Shown one piece after another: positions 16,790-25,560 of a stretch of 64,000 nt of DNA. The DNA comes from Saccharibacillus soli. Its GTDB lineage: Bacteria; Bacillota; Bacilli; Paenibacillales; Paenibacillaceae. The notes below the pieces were generated by a model. It saw only the letters and a program-made list of their open reading frames with translations. It did no database searches and was not told the origin of the DNA. How positions within the stretch are numbered: position 1 is the stretch's first letter; the number at the start of each line of letters is the position of its first letter. The translations under genes and the position numbers were made by a program. The stretch is from NCBI GenBank assembly GCA_002189105.1, contig NIOB01000007.1, positions 62,001-126,000 of the forward strand, written 5' to 3'.

Positions 16790-17467
16790 ATGAAAAGATT
16801 AGAAGATCTGTTGTCCTCAGACAGCGCATGGCCTTCACTGCTTCAGACGATCGAACAGGCAGAGAATGATGTGCACGTGCTTCCCACGGAGCGGCAGCGG
16901 GCGGAAGAGACGCTGGTAGATATGCAGGCTTCTGACCGGACGACGCTGGGTGCCGTGGTGCTGAACAGCGGGGGACTGCTCATCGACCGGGGGTGGCTGA
17001 AGGTGCTGGGATCGGGCCATCCCGACATCGAAGGTGACCTTCTCTCCTGGAACGGACAGGGTGCGGCTCCGCTTGCCCTCCAAGTGAAGCCGGAAGGTTA
17101 TGTGATTGTGGCGTATGATCTTGCAGGTGGTTTTTTTGCGATTAACAACGGAGCGTTTCACGATCATGCGCCGACGGTTCATTATTTTGCGCCGGATACG
17201 CTGGAGTGGGAAGATACGGAGAAAGGGTATACTGATTTTCTTGACTGGGCGCTAAACGGGGATCTGGATCAGTATTATGCCACTTTTCGCTGGAAAGGTT
17301 GGGTGGAAGACATCGCTGCGCTTCAAGGCGGACAGGTCATGCTGATCGTTCCGTTTCTGTGGACCGAAGAAGGACGCGATGTGAATAATGCCCAGCGCAA
17401 GCCGGTATCGGCTTCGGAGCTGTGGGATATGCAGCAGGAGATGCAGCGCGAACTTCGATCCATCTGA
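16790..17467 (+). CDS. DUF2625 family protein
   Basis: A 225-aa cytoplasmic protein that matches DUF2625 throughout. Visible family segments are HVLPTERQ, TLGAVVLNSGGLLIDRGWLK, LGSGHPD, DLAGGFFAINNGAF, VHYFAPDTLEWE and FLDWALNG. The function of the family is unknown, although it has SUKH-like features. AAGAAGGAGG precedes the ATG. It is probably monocistronic and followed by an SDR gene after 67 bases. Confidence 0.9.
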   Translation: MKRLEDLLSSDSAWPSLLQTIEQAENDVHVLPTERQRAEETLVDMQASDRTTLGAVVLNSGGLLIDRGWLKVLGSGHPDIEGDLLSWNGQGAAPLALQVKPEGYVIVAYDLAGGFFAINNGAFHDHAPTVHYFAPDTLEWEDTEKGYTDFLDWALNGDLDQYYATFRWKGWVEDIAALQGGQVMLIVPFLWTEEGRDVNNAQRKPVSASELWDMQQEMQRELRSI

Positions 17468-17534
17468 TCGGGGATTCTACATAGTTGGGTAAAGATATAG
17501 AAGTATGAAGATCAGCATTAGGAGGGAACACAGC

Positions 17535-18143
17535 ATGGCAAAAGTATTAGTCATCGGAGGACAGGGCACGATTGGGCAAGCGGTCGCAGCCAAGTTGAAA
17601 GAACATGGACTGCATGTCGTAACGGCAGGGCGGACGCATGGGGACTATCTCTTCGACATGACAGACCCGGCGAGCATTGCGACTTTGTTTGCGCAGATCG
17701 GGGAATTGGATCATGTTGTGGTGACGGCGGGAGAGACGCATTATGCGGCGCTGCCCGAGTTGAAGCCGGAAGACAATCTCAAGAGTGTCAACAGCAAGCT
17801 GCTGGGACAGATCAACACCGTATTGATCGGGCAGCATCGGCTGAACGCAACCGGCAGCTTTACACTGGTTAGCGGTGTGCTCAAGGATCGTCCGATCGCA
17901 CGCGGCGCTTCCAGCTCGATGGTCAATGGAGCGATCGATGCGTTCGTACGTGCCGCTGCCTATGAGCTGCCGCGCGGTATTCGGCTGAACTCGGTCAGTC
18001 CGACGGTGCTGACGGAATCAGCGGAGAAATATGCGGACTACTTCAAAGGCTTTGATCCGGTTCCGGCGGATAAGGTCGCCAACGCTTTTGTTAGGAGTGT
18101 TCTGGGGATCGAGACGGGGCAGACCTATACCGTATACGGATAA
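17535..18143 (+). CDS. Short-chain dehydrogenase/reductase
   Basis: A 202-aa SDR with the NAD(P)-binding loop GGQGTIGQAVA near the N-terminus and the NNAG-equivalent VVTAGETHYA. It has a serine (TLVSGVL) but the usual YxxxK is replaced around SSSMVNGAIDAF, so it belongs to the divergent short SDRs that lack the classical tyrosine. Catalysis may therefore be altered. TAGGAGGG lies before ATG 17535; an in-frame ATG at 17505 adds ten residues. A terminator follows at 18150-18180. Confidence 0.82.
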   Translation: MAKVLVIGGQGTIGQAVAAKLKEHGLHVVTAGRTHGDYLFDMTDPASIATLFAQIGELDHVVVTAGETHYAALPELKPEDNLKSVNSKLLGQINTVLIGQHRLNATGSFTLVSGVLKDRPIARGASSSMVNGAIDAFVRAAAYELPRGIRLNSVSPTVLTESAEKYADYFKGFDPVPADKVANAFVRSVLGIETGQTYTVYG

Positions 18144-18149
18144 AGGACG

Positions 18150-18180
18150 AAGAATACGGGGTTATTCCGTATTCTTTATT
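18150..18180 (+). terminator. Rho-independent terminator
   Basis: AAGAATACGG (18150-18159) pairs with CCGTATTCTT (18167-18176), with a T-rich tail. Confidence 0.8.
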
Positions 18181-18221
18181 TAATTTGCTTCGGCTTAATA
18201 TTGTCTCTGTAGGAAGGACTG

Positions 18222-18731
18222 ATGTCCATCGTTAGGGTGAAAGAAGAAATCCTCATCCACGCACCCATTGAAGTCTGCTTCGATGCCGCGCGCGATGTCG
18301 GGCTGCACCCGCAGACGGTCTGGCCCAGAACCAAGCAACGTACGCTGCCTGGAGGAAGGCTGTCCGGAATGATGGAGAAGGGAGAATCCGTCGTTTTTGA
18401 AGCGGTGCATTTCGGGGTACGCCAGCGGTTGACTTCGGTTGTCGAAGAGTATGAGCGTCCGTATCAGTTTGTCGATGTGATGCAGCGCGGCGCATTCCGT
18501 TATATGAAGCATCGGCATGAATTTGAGGGCAGTGAAGAAGGGACGATTGTGCGCGACATCTTGGAGTTCGCTTCGCCGCTTGGATGGATTGGGAAGGCAT
18601 TCGATCGACTTGTGCTGGAGGCTTATATGCGTGCGTTTATTCGGTATCGCCAGCGAGAGTTGAAGCGGATCATCGAACAGCCGTACACTCCAGGCGGACA
18701 TATGGATAACGGAACCGCGTCTTCGCGCTGA
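18222..18731 (+). CDS. SRPBCC-family (START-like) protein
   Basis: A 169-aa protein with the polyketide-cyclase/START-like fold: an N-terminal strand VKEEILIHAPIEVCFDAARDVGLHP, central FGVRQRLTSVVEEYERPYQFVDVM, and a C-terminal helix. Such proteins bind hydrophobic ligands in a cavity; no catalytic residues are evident. GGAAGGAC lies just before the ATG. A promoter for it probably lies in 18177-18210. It is separated from threonine synthase by 126 bases. Confidence 0.8.
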   Translation: MSIVRVKEEILIHAPIEVCFDAARDVGLHPQTVWPRTKQRTLPGGRLSGMMEKGESVVFEAVHFGVRQRLTSVVEEYERPYQFVDVMQRGAFRYMKHRHEFEGSEEGTIVRDILEFASPLGWIGKAFDRLVLEAYMRAFIRYRQRELKRIIEQPYTPGGHMDNGTASSR

Positions 18732-18857
18732 ATAGGGAAAGTTTTTTTGGGCGAAAATACAAAAAAAGACTGTCATCCCATGTCGGTTTCGGGGTATGAT
18801 TGTACAAATAAATTCGCGGCTACGCGATCTAATATTTTCGATCACTGGGGGCTTACG

Positions 18858-20276
18858 ATGAACTACATCAGTACAAGAGGTCAAGTTGAACCAAAAGGTT
18901 TTGTCGATACCGTCCTGATGGGGCTGGGTGAAGACGGCGGGTTGATGGTGCCGCAGCAGATTCCCACCGTGTCTGCCGATACGTTGAAGCAGTGGCAGCG
19001 CCTCAGCTTCCGCGAGCTGTTCATCGAGATCTTCTCCCTGTATGCCAATGATGAGATTCCACAGGAAGATCTGAAGAAACTGGTCGATGCCAGTTACGCG
19101 ACGTTCCGTGATCCTGAGGTTACGCCCGTCCGCAAACTGAACGACTCCCTGTATATTCTGGAGCTGTTCCACGGCCCGACTTTTGCCTTCAAGGATGTGG
19201 CGCTGCAATTCATGGGCGAATTCTATTCCTATGTCTCGAAGACACGCGGCGAGATCATTCATATTCTGGGTGCGACGTCCGGCGATACCGGCGCGGCGGC
19301 GATCCAGGGGGTACGCGGGAAGGAAGGAATCAAGATCTGTATCCTGCACCCACATGAGAAGGTCAGCAAGGTACAGGAACTTCAGATGACGACGGTACAT
19401 GACGAGAACGTGCTGAATCTGTCAGTCAAAGGCACCTTCGACGACTGCCAGCGGATCATCAAGGAGCTGTTCTCCGATCTGACGTTCAAGAGCAAATACC
19501 ATCTGCGTGCCATCAACTCGATCAACTTCGTGCGGATTCTGGCGCAGACGGTGTATTACTTCTATGCGTATTTCCGTGCCGCTGAGCAGGTGGGTGACGC
19601 ATCGAAGAAGATTAATGTCAGCGTGCCTTCGGGTAACTTTGGCAACATCTTCTCGGGATTCCTCGCCAAGCAAATGAATCTGCCGATTCATAAGCTGATT
19701 ATTGCGACGAATGAAAATAACATTCTGGAGCGTTTCGTTACAACAGGCGAATATCAGCCGGGCGAGTTCCGCAAGACGCACAGTCCATCGATGGACATTC
19801 AGGTGGCGAGCAACTTTGAACGTTATTTGTATTATCTGCTGGATAAGGATACCGATAAAGTCCGCGAATATATGGGCAAGCTGGCCAGCGAAGGCAGGAT
19901 TGTCGTAGATGGTGAGCTGTTGGCGCGTGTTCAGGCTGAATTTAAGGCACTGGGTGCGACCAATGAGCAGAACCTCAAGCTCATCGGACAATATCGCACG
20001 GAGACGGGGTATCTGCTTGATCCGCATACGGCCTGCGGCGTGGCGGCTTCCGAAGCGTTTACCGAAGACGGCGAGGTGACCGTATCGTTTGCTACAGCGC
20101 ATCCGGCGAAGTTCGATGAAGCGATTCGCCTGCTGGACATCGTGCAGGAATTCCCGGTTGAGATCGCAGAGCTGATTGCCAAGGATCAGTACCAGACGGT
20201 CATTGATAATGACAAAGCGGAAGTTACACGTCAGCTTGAGACTTTCTTTGCCACAGATGCGGTCGGCAAGGCTTGA
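18858..20276 (+). CDS. thrC: Threonine synthase (ThrC, long type I form)
   Basis: A PLP enzyme converting O-phospho-L-homoserine to L-threonine. This is the long E. coli/yeast-like type (472 aa), not the short Bacillus form of about 350 aa. Visible features are the N-terminal YISTRGQ, the PLP lysine in FAFKDVALQF (Lys112), the phosphate loop PSGNFGN, and GATSGDTGAAA. The ATG at 18858 gives the family N-terminus; an in-frame extension upstream to 18747 has no homology. GGGG at 18847-18850 is the only ribosome-site candidate. hom and thrB are not adjacent, so the gene is isolated from the pathway. A clear terminator follows. Confidence 0.95.
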   Translation: MNYISTRGQVEPKGFVDTVLMGLGEDGGLMVPQQIPTVSADTLKQWQRLSFRELFIEIFSLYANDEIPQEDLKKLVDASYATFRDPEVTPVRKLNDSLYILELFHGPTFAFKDVALQFMGEFYSYVSKTRGEIIHILGATSGDTGAAAIQGVRGKEGIKICILHPHEKVSKVQELQMTTVHDENVLNLSVKGTFDDCQRIIKELFSDLTFKSKYHLRAINSINFVRILAQTVYYFYAYFRAAEQVGDASKKINVSVPSGNFGNIFSGFLAKQMNLPIHKLIIATNENNILERFVTTGEYQPGEFRKTHSPSMDIQVASNFERYLYYLLDKDTDKVREYMGKLASEGRIVVDGELLARVQAEFKALGATNEQNLKLIGQYRTETGYLLDPHTACGVAASEAFTEDGEVTVSFATAHPAKFDEAIRLLDIVQEFPVEIAELIAKDQYQTVIDNDKAEVTRQLETFFATDAVGKA

Positions 20277-20304
20277 GTGCTGCGTAAGTTAAGTTGGATC
20301 AGCC

Positions 20305-20332
20305 AGCGTCTCCCTTGAGGAGACGCTTTTTT
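20305..20332 (+). terminator. Terminator of thrC
   Basis: AGCGTCTCC (20305-20313) pairs with GGAGACGC (20319-20326) and is followed by six T. Confidence 0.9.
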
Positions 20333-20468
20333 GGCATGGGGCGGAAGACAGCACATAGACAATGAGCTGGGCATGACTCCAGCGACTGATTACGGTATGC
20401 TGGAGAAGAGAAATGGGCCATCCGCCCATCCTGCAGATGTGATGAAACAAGAAGGAGTGAAGGATCAA

Positions 20469-21353
20469 ATGGCAAAAATAGCTTGGCTCGGAACCGGATA
20501 TATGGGTGTACCGATGGCACGTAATCTGCTTAAAGCCGGTTATTCCTTGAAGGTCTATAATCGCACGATGGAAAAAGCCCAGCCGCTGGAGGCAGATGGC
20601 GCGGCACTGGCCTCTTCAGCTCGGGAAGCTGCTCAAGGGGCGGAAGTGATCTTCATCATGCTGACCCAAGGATCGGCGGTAGAAGCTGTGTTAAGTGGAG
20701 AAGACGGACTGCTTGCAGGGTTGGAGCCGGAGTCTATCGTCGTAAATATGAGCACTATCGCTCCGGAAGAAGCTCGCGCTTTTGCGGAGCGGATCGAGGC
20801 AGCAGGCGGCAGGTATGTCGATGCGCCGGTGTCCGGATCGGTAGCTCCTGCCCAGAATGGACAGCTGGTGATTCTGGCTGGAGCCTCGAAGGAGGCGCTG
20901 GTGAGCGTGCAGCCGTTCTTCGATGTGCTGGGCAAAAAGACGATCCATTTTGGCGAGGTGGGGGCGGGAAGTTCAGCCAAGCTGTCGATCAATCTGCTGC
21001 TGGGCGTCATGGCACAGGGGATCTCCGAGGCGCTTCTAATCGGCGAACAAGCAGGCTTGCAGCGTGAGCAGTTGATGGAGATGATCGGCGAATCCGCCGT
21101 CAGCACGCCCATGCTCTCCGCCAAAAAGGAAATGTGGCTGAACGAAGAGTTCCCGGCGGCCTTCATGGTCAGTCTGCTCGCCAAGGATCTGGGGCTGCTG
21201 ACTGCCGAAGCCAAACGCGAAGGGATGGAGCTTCCGCTCGCAGAAGCTGTGGAGAGAACTTACGCCGATGCCGTACGAAACGGCAGAGGGGAATTGGATA
21301 TGGCTGCCGTATGGTTGGAGCTGAAAGAGCGAAGCAGCGGCAGCGAAAAATAA
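20469..21353 (+). CDS. NAD(P)-dependent beta-hydroxyacid dehydrogenase (HIBADH family)
   Basis: A 294-aa enzyme with the Rossmann loop WLGTGYMGVPMARNL at the N-terminus. The substrate motif VDAPVSGSVAPAQNGQL and the catalytic-lysine segment GAGSSAKLSINLLL follow. The family includes 3-hydroxyisobutyrate, tartronate semialdehyde and glyoxylate/succinic semialdehyde reductases; substrate cannot be set from the sequence. ATG 20469 follows AAGGAG; an open extension to 20331 overlaps the thrC terminator and is rejected. The stop is 12 bases before the VanZ-like gene, suggesting an operon. Confidence 0.92.
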   Translation: MAKIAWLGTGYMGVPMARNLLKAGYSLKVYNRTMEKAQPLEADGAALASSAREAAQGAEVIFIMLTQGSAVEAVLSGEDGLLAGLEPESIVVNMSTIAPEEARAFAERIEAAGGRYVDAPVSGSVAPAQNGQLVILAGASKEALVSVQPFFDVLGKKTIHFGEVGAGSSAKLSINLLLGVMAQGISEALLIGEQAGLQREQLMEMIGESAVSTPMLSAKKEMWLNEEFPAAFMVSLLAKDLGLLTAEAKREGMELPLAEAVERTYADAVRNGRGELDMAAVWLELKERSSGSEK

Positions 21354-21365
21354 GGGGTTACGTGT

Positions 21366-21887
21366 ATGAAAGCGAAGAAGGTTGTCATCAAGCTGTTGGC
21401 TCTGCTGATCCTGCTGGGTTATGGAGCACTGCTGCTGTATATGATGTTCTGGGGATTTGGTCGTTCAGCGCATATCAGCGGCGAGTTCCGCTATAATATC
21501 GTCCCTTTTGAGACGATTCGTCTGTTTGCCCGTTCGGCAGACTGGGATAACATCCGCGCTCCATTCATCAATCTGGTCGGCAACGTAGCGGTTTTTATCC
21601 CATTTGGTGTGCTGCTGCCGATTCTGTTTCGGCGCTGCCGGAACTATCTAGGGTTCATTGGACGTTTCCTGCTGTTGATTCTGGCGCTGGAGCTGGCTCA
21701 GGGAGTGCTTGGAGCAGGCGTTGCAGATGTAGACGATCTCATCTTGAATGGCATTGGAGCAACGCTTGGGTACATCGTGTATCGGGTGTTCGGCGGATCG
21801 GTGGTTGAGCGCAGCGGACGAGCCTCGGTGCGTTCTCGCGCTTCGCAGTCCGGGCGTACCCGCCAGCACCAGCAGAGGAGGCAATGA
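21366..21887 (+). CDS. VanZ-like membrane protein
   Basis: A 173-aa VanZ-family protein with four hydrophobic segments. Hallmarks are the N-terminal TM, FRYNIVPFETI, the NLVGNVAVFIPFGVLLP segment and the conserved DVDDLILNGIGATLGY. VanZ of enterococci gives low-level teicoplanin resistance, and most family members are of unknown function. The C-terminal ~25 residues are basic and disordered. It follows the dehydrogenase by 12 bases and precedes the next gene by 3 bases, so the three are probably co-transcribed. Its ribosome site is weak (GGGGTT), fitting coupled translation. Confidence 0.88.
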   Translation: MKAKKVVIKLLALLILLGYGALLLYMMFWGFGRSAHISGEFRYNIVPFETIRLFARSADWDNIRAPFINLVGNVAVFIPFGVLLPILFRRCRNYLGFIGRFLLLILALELAQGVLGAGVADVDDLILNGIGATLGYIVYRVFGGSVVERSGRASVRSRASQSGRTRQHQQRRQ

Positions 21888-21890
21888 CGG

Positions 21891-22472
21891 ATGCTGGTGA
21901 TTCAGACGATCCTGCTTCAATGGACGAAGGACACGCGTGGTGAGCCGTATGCCTCACTGCGCCATTGGCATCCACAGGCATATCCGCTGCCGATCCAGTC
22001 CGTGATTTTGCCAAAAAACAGCCGATCCGCATCGGACGTTTTGCGCGATGATGATTCTGTTCTGCTGCATCGTCTGGCGTTCTGGCAGACGAAGGAGGGC
22101 TTGATTCCGGGGCAGGACGACACCGCTTGGCTGTCCATGCCGCAAGCCGGGCAGCCGATTGATGAACGGCTGCTGTCAGGTGTGCTGCCGGATATTCGGG
22201 GCGACCGCCTGCATGTCAGGCTGCGCTATGTGCCGGAATGGGGCAAGCCGCTCCGCACGGACGGCCAGAGTCGTCTGCTGGAAAAAAAGGCGTTCGAGCT
22301 GGTTCCCGGCGAATGGGGCCGCATCCAAATCAATGGCCGTCAGACCTGGGAAGAGGGGCATATCTATGAGCTGCGCACGTTTCATATCGCATGGGGGGAG
22401 GACATCCCGGCGAAGCGGTTCATGCAGCGAGAGCCGAACCGAAGCTGTGACTGGCTGGAATCTTTATGGTAA
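21891..22472 (+). CDS. Conserved hypothetical protein, 193 aa
   Basis: Family not recognised. A soluble protein, rich in Trp and Arg, beta-rich in its second half (RGDRLHVRLRYVPEW, FELVPGEWGRIQINGR). It starts 3 bases after the VanZ-like stop with GAGG upstream, so it is likely the last gene of that operon. A strong terminator follows at 22504-22532. No signal peptide or membrane segment. Confidence 0.75.
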   Translation: MLVIQTILLQWTKDTRGEPYASLRHWHPQAYPLPIQSVILPKNSRSASDVLRDDDSVLLHRLAFWQTKEGLIPGQDDTAWLSMPQAGQPIDERLLSGVLPDIRGDRLHVRLRYVPEWGKPLRTDGQSRLLEKKAFELVPGEWGRIQINGRQTWEEGHIYELRTFHIAWGEDIPAKRFMQREPNRSCDWLESLW

Positions 22473-22503
22473 GACTTTAACGTTCAGCGATTTAACGATT
22501 CCC

Positions 22504-22532
22504 AAAAGAGGTGCAACCTGCACCTCTTTTTT
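22504..22532 (+). terminator. Rho-independent terminator
   Basis: AAAAGAGGTGCA (22504-22515) pairs with TGCACCTCTTTT (22519-22530) and runs into T. Confidence 0.88.
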
Positions 22533-22578
22533 GACGTCCATAATAAGAAAATATTTCTTTGAGAGGGAGGAGAAAGAA

Positions 22579-23223
22579 ATGAATAGACATCCGCAAAGGC
22601 GAATCAAAGAGGCGAAGGGGCGAGAACGCCGAGGCAGAAAGAGCATCGTGCTGATGAGTGCGCTGTTATTCAGTATGCTGGCCGTTCTTGGCGGTCTGAC
22701 GGCAGCGCCCAAGACCACTTATGCTTGCAGCTGTGCGTTTAGCTCAGGAAGCCAGGAGCAGTTGGACTTTGCGGATCTGATCTTCTCTGGAACCGTAACA
22801 GAGCGCGGCAAGACATTGGGAGAGCGGATTGGAATCGGCTCCAGCTCCGACCCGGTCAATTATACGTTTAAGGTCGATCAAGTCTGGAAAGGCAAGGGGC
22901 ATACTGAGGAACAGATTTCCACTTATGCGAGTACCAGTTCCTGCGGAGCGGACTTTCGAGAGGGGGAGCGGTATATCGTCATGGCAAAGCATGATGGAGC
23001 GAAGCTGACGACCAGCTTATGTTCGGGGAATGTGCTGTACGAGGTGGGAACACAGCCCGAACTGCTTCAGAAGCTCGGTGAGGCAAATGAACCTGAACCC
23101 GGGGTGGCGCTGGGTACGCAGGTACAGAACCATTCGTGGATTGCGGTATTGGGGATGACTTTGATTTTGGTTCTGATAGTCGGATTGGTGATTCGACGCA
23201 GACGCGCCCGGCGGCGTTTTTAA
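22579..23223 (+). CDS. Membrane-anchored NTR/TIMP-like protein
   Basis: A 214-aa exported protein. A signal peptide (hydrophobic core about 23-40) is cleaved before TYACSCAF, so the mature protein would begin near a CxC pair, as in the netrin/TIMP (NTR) fold. Two further cysteines (SSCGADF and LCSGN) can give the usual disulphides. Strands ADLIFSGTVTE, YTFKVDQVWKG and GERYIVMAK match the OB-like NTR core. A C-terminal TM helix with a basic tail (RRRRARRR) anchors it facing out. GGGAGG lies before ATG 22579; a longer in-frame opening upstream spans the terminator and is rejected. Bacterial NTR proteins have no known inhibitor role. Confidence 0.82.
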   Translation: MNRHPQRRIKEAKGRERRGRKSIVLMSALLFSMLAVLGGLTAAPKTTYACSCAFSSGSQEQLDFADLIFSGTVTERGKTLGERIGIGSSSDPVNYTFKVDQVWKGKGHTEEQISTYASTSSCGADFREGERYIVMAKHDGAKLTTSLCSGNVLYEVGTQPELLQKLGEANEPEPGVALGTQVQNHSWIAVLGMTLILVLIVGLVIRRRRARRRF

Positions 23224-23305
23224 GAAATCGTGAGAGGCTGAAGAAGGCCGAAGAAAATCGATCCTGTCACCCGGAAGGAAGCTTTCCCAGGCTTCACAGA
23301 TCAGC

Positions 23306-23354
23306 AAAAAAATCGGGCGTAACGTGGCTGTACCCTCCACGCTGCGCCCGATTT
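23306..23354 (-). terminator. Terminator of the alkaline phosphatase gene
   Basis: Nested stems: AAATCGGGCG (23310-23319) with CGCCCGATTT (23345-23354), and CGTGG (23323-23327) with CCACG (23337-23341). On the minus strand a run of about seven T follows (A-run at 23306-23312 on plus). Confidence 0.8.
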
Positions 23355-23439
23355 GGCATGTATTCGACGGTAAGATGAACTTGATACCGTCGCTCTATTG
23401 AGCCATGTCGATCAATCGCGCTTGACAGACCTTCAGGTC

Positions 23440-24843
23440 TCAGCGCGTTGGCTTGCCACCCAGCAGTTCAAAGATGACCTTGGCATTGTCCGTATTGTCG
23501 ATCAGTCCGGCAAAACGTTCGCTGTTTGGGCCATACGCATACACCGGTACGTCTTCACCCGTATGTCCGCCGGTTGTCCAGCCGGTGAAGGAGCGTTTGT
23601 TAAAGATGTCTTCGATGGCATTATCGATCGTCGTCACGTCTTTGCTGACAGCTGCCTTCTTGACCGAAGCACGTTCTTCCTGCGTCAGTTTGAGCTTGAT
23701 GTTCTGAGCCAGCACTTTTTCTACAGATTCACCAGCTGCGATCTTGGCAGCCATGTAATCCGGCGTGTGCACCGCTGCTTTGATTGGGGAGACAAGAAAG
23801 TTATACTCACCATCCGCACCCAGACTGAATCCGCCCGTGGAATGGTCGGCTGTGGCAACGACCAGCGTATGGCCATCTTTTTTCGCAAAGTCAATGGCTG
23901 CCTGGAACGCCTTGGCAAAGTCGTCCATCTCGCTCATGGCTGCCACCACATCGTTGTCATGACCCGCCCAGTCAATCTGGCTGCCTTCGACCATCAGGAA
24001 GAATCCTTTATCGTTTTGACTCAGGCGATCCAGCGCCGCGTTCGTCATCTCTTTCAGCGAAGGCGCAGCCGAGGAGCGGTCAATCATCTTGTCGAGGCCG
24101 CCATCAGCGAACAGACCCAGCAGCTGCTTGTCTTTGTTGGCCAGCAGCGCTTTGCGATCCGTCACGTATCCGTAGCCAGCTTTTTTGAACTCGGCAGTCA
24201 AATCGCGGTCTTTGCGGACAAAGTTGCTCTTGCCGCCGCCCAGCAGGACGTCGATCTTGTGCTGACCGCCGATTTTTTCATCGAAATAATCGTTGGCAAT
24301 CGCATCCATATTTTTACGGCTGATGTCATGTGCGCCAAATGCGGCAGGTGTCGCATGGGTGATCTCGGATGTGGCAACGAGACCTGTGGACATGCCGTTT
24401 TCCTTGGCCTGCTCCAGCACCGTCTTCACGTTCGTCTTGTCATTATCAACGGCAATCGCCGCGTTATACGTCTTGACCGCTGCCGACATCGCAGTTGCAG
24501 CCGAAGCGGAGTCGGTAATATTCTGATGTTCATCTTCCGGGTAAGTCGTCTGCATCCCGACCAGATAAGGATCAAACGCCGTTTTTTCCATCAGCGGAGT
24601 TGAAGCTTTGTCCTGCATATAGCGATAAGCCGCCGTATAGGAAGGCCCCATACCATCGCCAATCAGGAAGATGACGTTTTTCACTTCGCCGTCGGCTGGT
24701 GCGCTGACCACGGATGCAGGGGCTTCAGCCGCAGGTGGGGGCGTCGTCGGAGCAGTAGGTGTAGTGGCTCCGAATAGGACCGGTCCGGCCGCCAGGCTCA
24801 GTCCCAGCACCGCTGGAATTCCTTTTTTCAACAAGCTGTTCAA
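23440..24843 (-). CDS. Alkaline phosphatase (PhoA/PhoB family), secreted
   Basis: A 467-aa secreted phosphomonoesterase. A signal peptide (about 1-27) is followed by a Pro/Thr/Ala-rich linker. The catalytic domain has IFLIGDGMG (metal Asp), TDSASAATAM (nucleophile Ser, residue 112), VEGSQIDWAGHDND (metal ligands) and ATADHSTGG near the centre. A late WTTGGHTGEDVPVYAYGP holds the last metal histidine. I chose the TTG at 24843 because GAGGAGG lies 8 bases upstream and the signal peptide then begins correctly; the in-frame ATG at 24882 would put that ribosome site inside the coding region. It supplies phosphate under limitation, but I cannot identify convincing PhoP boxes. Monocistronic. Confidence 0.93.
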   Translation of the reverse strand: MNSLLKKGIPAVLGLSLAAGPVLFGATTPTAPTTPPPAAEAPASVVSAPADGEVKNVIFLIGDGMGPSYTAAYRYMQDKASTPLMEKTAFDPYLVGMQTTYPEDEHQNITDSASAATAMSAAVKTYNAAIAVDNDKTNVKTVLEQAKENGMSTGLVATSEITHATPAAFGAHDISRKNMDAIANDYFDEKIGGQHKIDVLLGGGKSNFVRKDRDLTAEFKKAGYGYVTDRKALLANKDKQLLGLFADGGLDKMIDRSSAAPSLKEMTNAALDRLSQNDKGFFLMVEGSQIDWAGHDNDVVAAMSEMDDFAKAFQAAIDFAKKDGHTLVVATADHSTGGFSLGADGEYNFLVSPIKAAVHTPDYMAAKIAAGESVEKVLAQNIKLKLTQEERASVKKAAVSKDVTTIDNAIEDIFNKRSFTGWTTGGHTGEDVPVYAYGPNSERFAGLIDNTDNAKVIFELLGGKPTR

Positions 24844-25054
24844 TACAATCTCCTCCTCATTATGTAAGCTGAATCTGTGCATGCACGTTTGAACACATGC
24901 TCAAGTATAGTCACGTACATCAAATGAAAAGCCGACTTATGTAAAAGATATGCAAAATTCATCTTTTAGGTGGGCGCTTTTAGGGCCAGGGCAGCTTCCT
25001 TTTTTCCAAGAGGGGCATTAGAGTAAAGGGAAGCCAAAGTGATGGAGGGACAGC

Positions 25055-25498
25055 ATGCAGAAATGGTTTGAATACAATTGGCTGGTGCGTGAAGAATGGC
25101 TGGACTGGTGTGAAGAACTGTCTGAAGAGGAATGGCAGAAACAGCGGGTCGGTGGACATCAAAGTTTCGTGAAAACGTTGATTCATATTGTGGATGTGGA
25201 ACATGCGTGGATTCGTGGTCTGATGGGAGATCCTGAACAGCACTACGACTACGAAGCTTATCGCTCGCTGGCCGATGTGCGCCGATTGTCGGCTGAAGCA
25301 GCAGCGGAGATTCGACCGTTTGTACAGAGTTGGACGGACGAATGGGAAGAGAAGTCGATGCATGGTTTCGCTTACGGGGATGTGATGCGGCATGCGATCG
25401 CCCATGAGATTCATCATATCGGACAGCTGTCCGTATGGGCGAGGGAATTGGGCCGCAAACCGATCACGGCTAACTTGATTTTGCGGGGATCACGCTAA
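25055..25498 (+). CDS. DinB-family protein
   Basis: A 147-aa four-helix-bundle protein of the DinB/YfiT superfamily. The metal-binding histidine triad is visible: His in TLIHIVDVEHAW (about 43-51) and two in HEIHHIGQL (about 115-122). Members include thiol-transferases such as bacillithiol S-transferase BstA and many uncharacterised proteins; substrate unknown. GGAGGG precedes the ATG. It is followed after 62 bases by a small membrane-protein gene. Confidence 0.88.
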   Translation: MQKWFEYNWLVREEWLDWCEELSEEEWQKQRVGGHQSFVKTLIHIVDVEHAWIRGLMGDPEQHYDYEAYRSLADVRRLSAEAAAEIRPFVQSWTDEWEEKSMHGFAYGDVMRHAIAHEIHHIGQLSVWARELGRKPITANLILRGSR

Positions 25499-25560
25499 AT
25501 GGGTAGGCAATTCGTCGCTGGCTGCCGATAAATCTTATAGATAGGGAGGAGGAACCGACG

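Noticed and set aside
18747-18857. 37-residue extension of threonine synthase
   Set aside because: The extension has no similarity to the enzyme, and the family N-terminus begins exactly at ATG 18858.
18732-18857. T-box or riboswitch upstream of thrC
   Set aside because: The gap of 126 bases holds no specifier-loop or T-box sequence and no terminator/antiterminator pair.
18195-19400. A 401-codon open frame on the minus strand across the SRPBCC and threonine synthase genes
   Set aside because: Antisense to two well supported plus-strand genes, and the translation has no domain pattern. It is a by-product of GC-rich codon choice.
22159-22578. N-terminal extension of the NTR-like protein by about 140 residues
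   Set aside because: It runs over the preceding gene and a strong terminator. The internal ATG with GGGAGG and a signal peptide is the real start.
23398-24603. A 401-codon plus-strand frame across the alkaline phosphatase gene
   Set aside because: It mirrors the minus-strand phosphatase and gives a low-complexity His/Arg-rich product.
24844-24960. PhoP (Pho box) sites upstream of the alkaline phosphatase gene
   Set aside because: Only a single TTTACA with no correctly spaced partner could be found. Phosphate control is plausible but not readable here.
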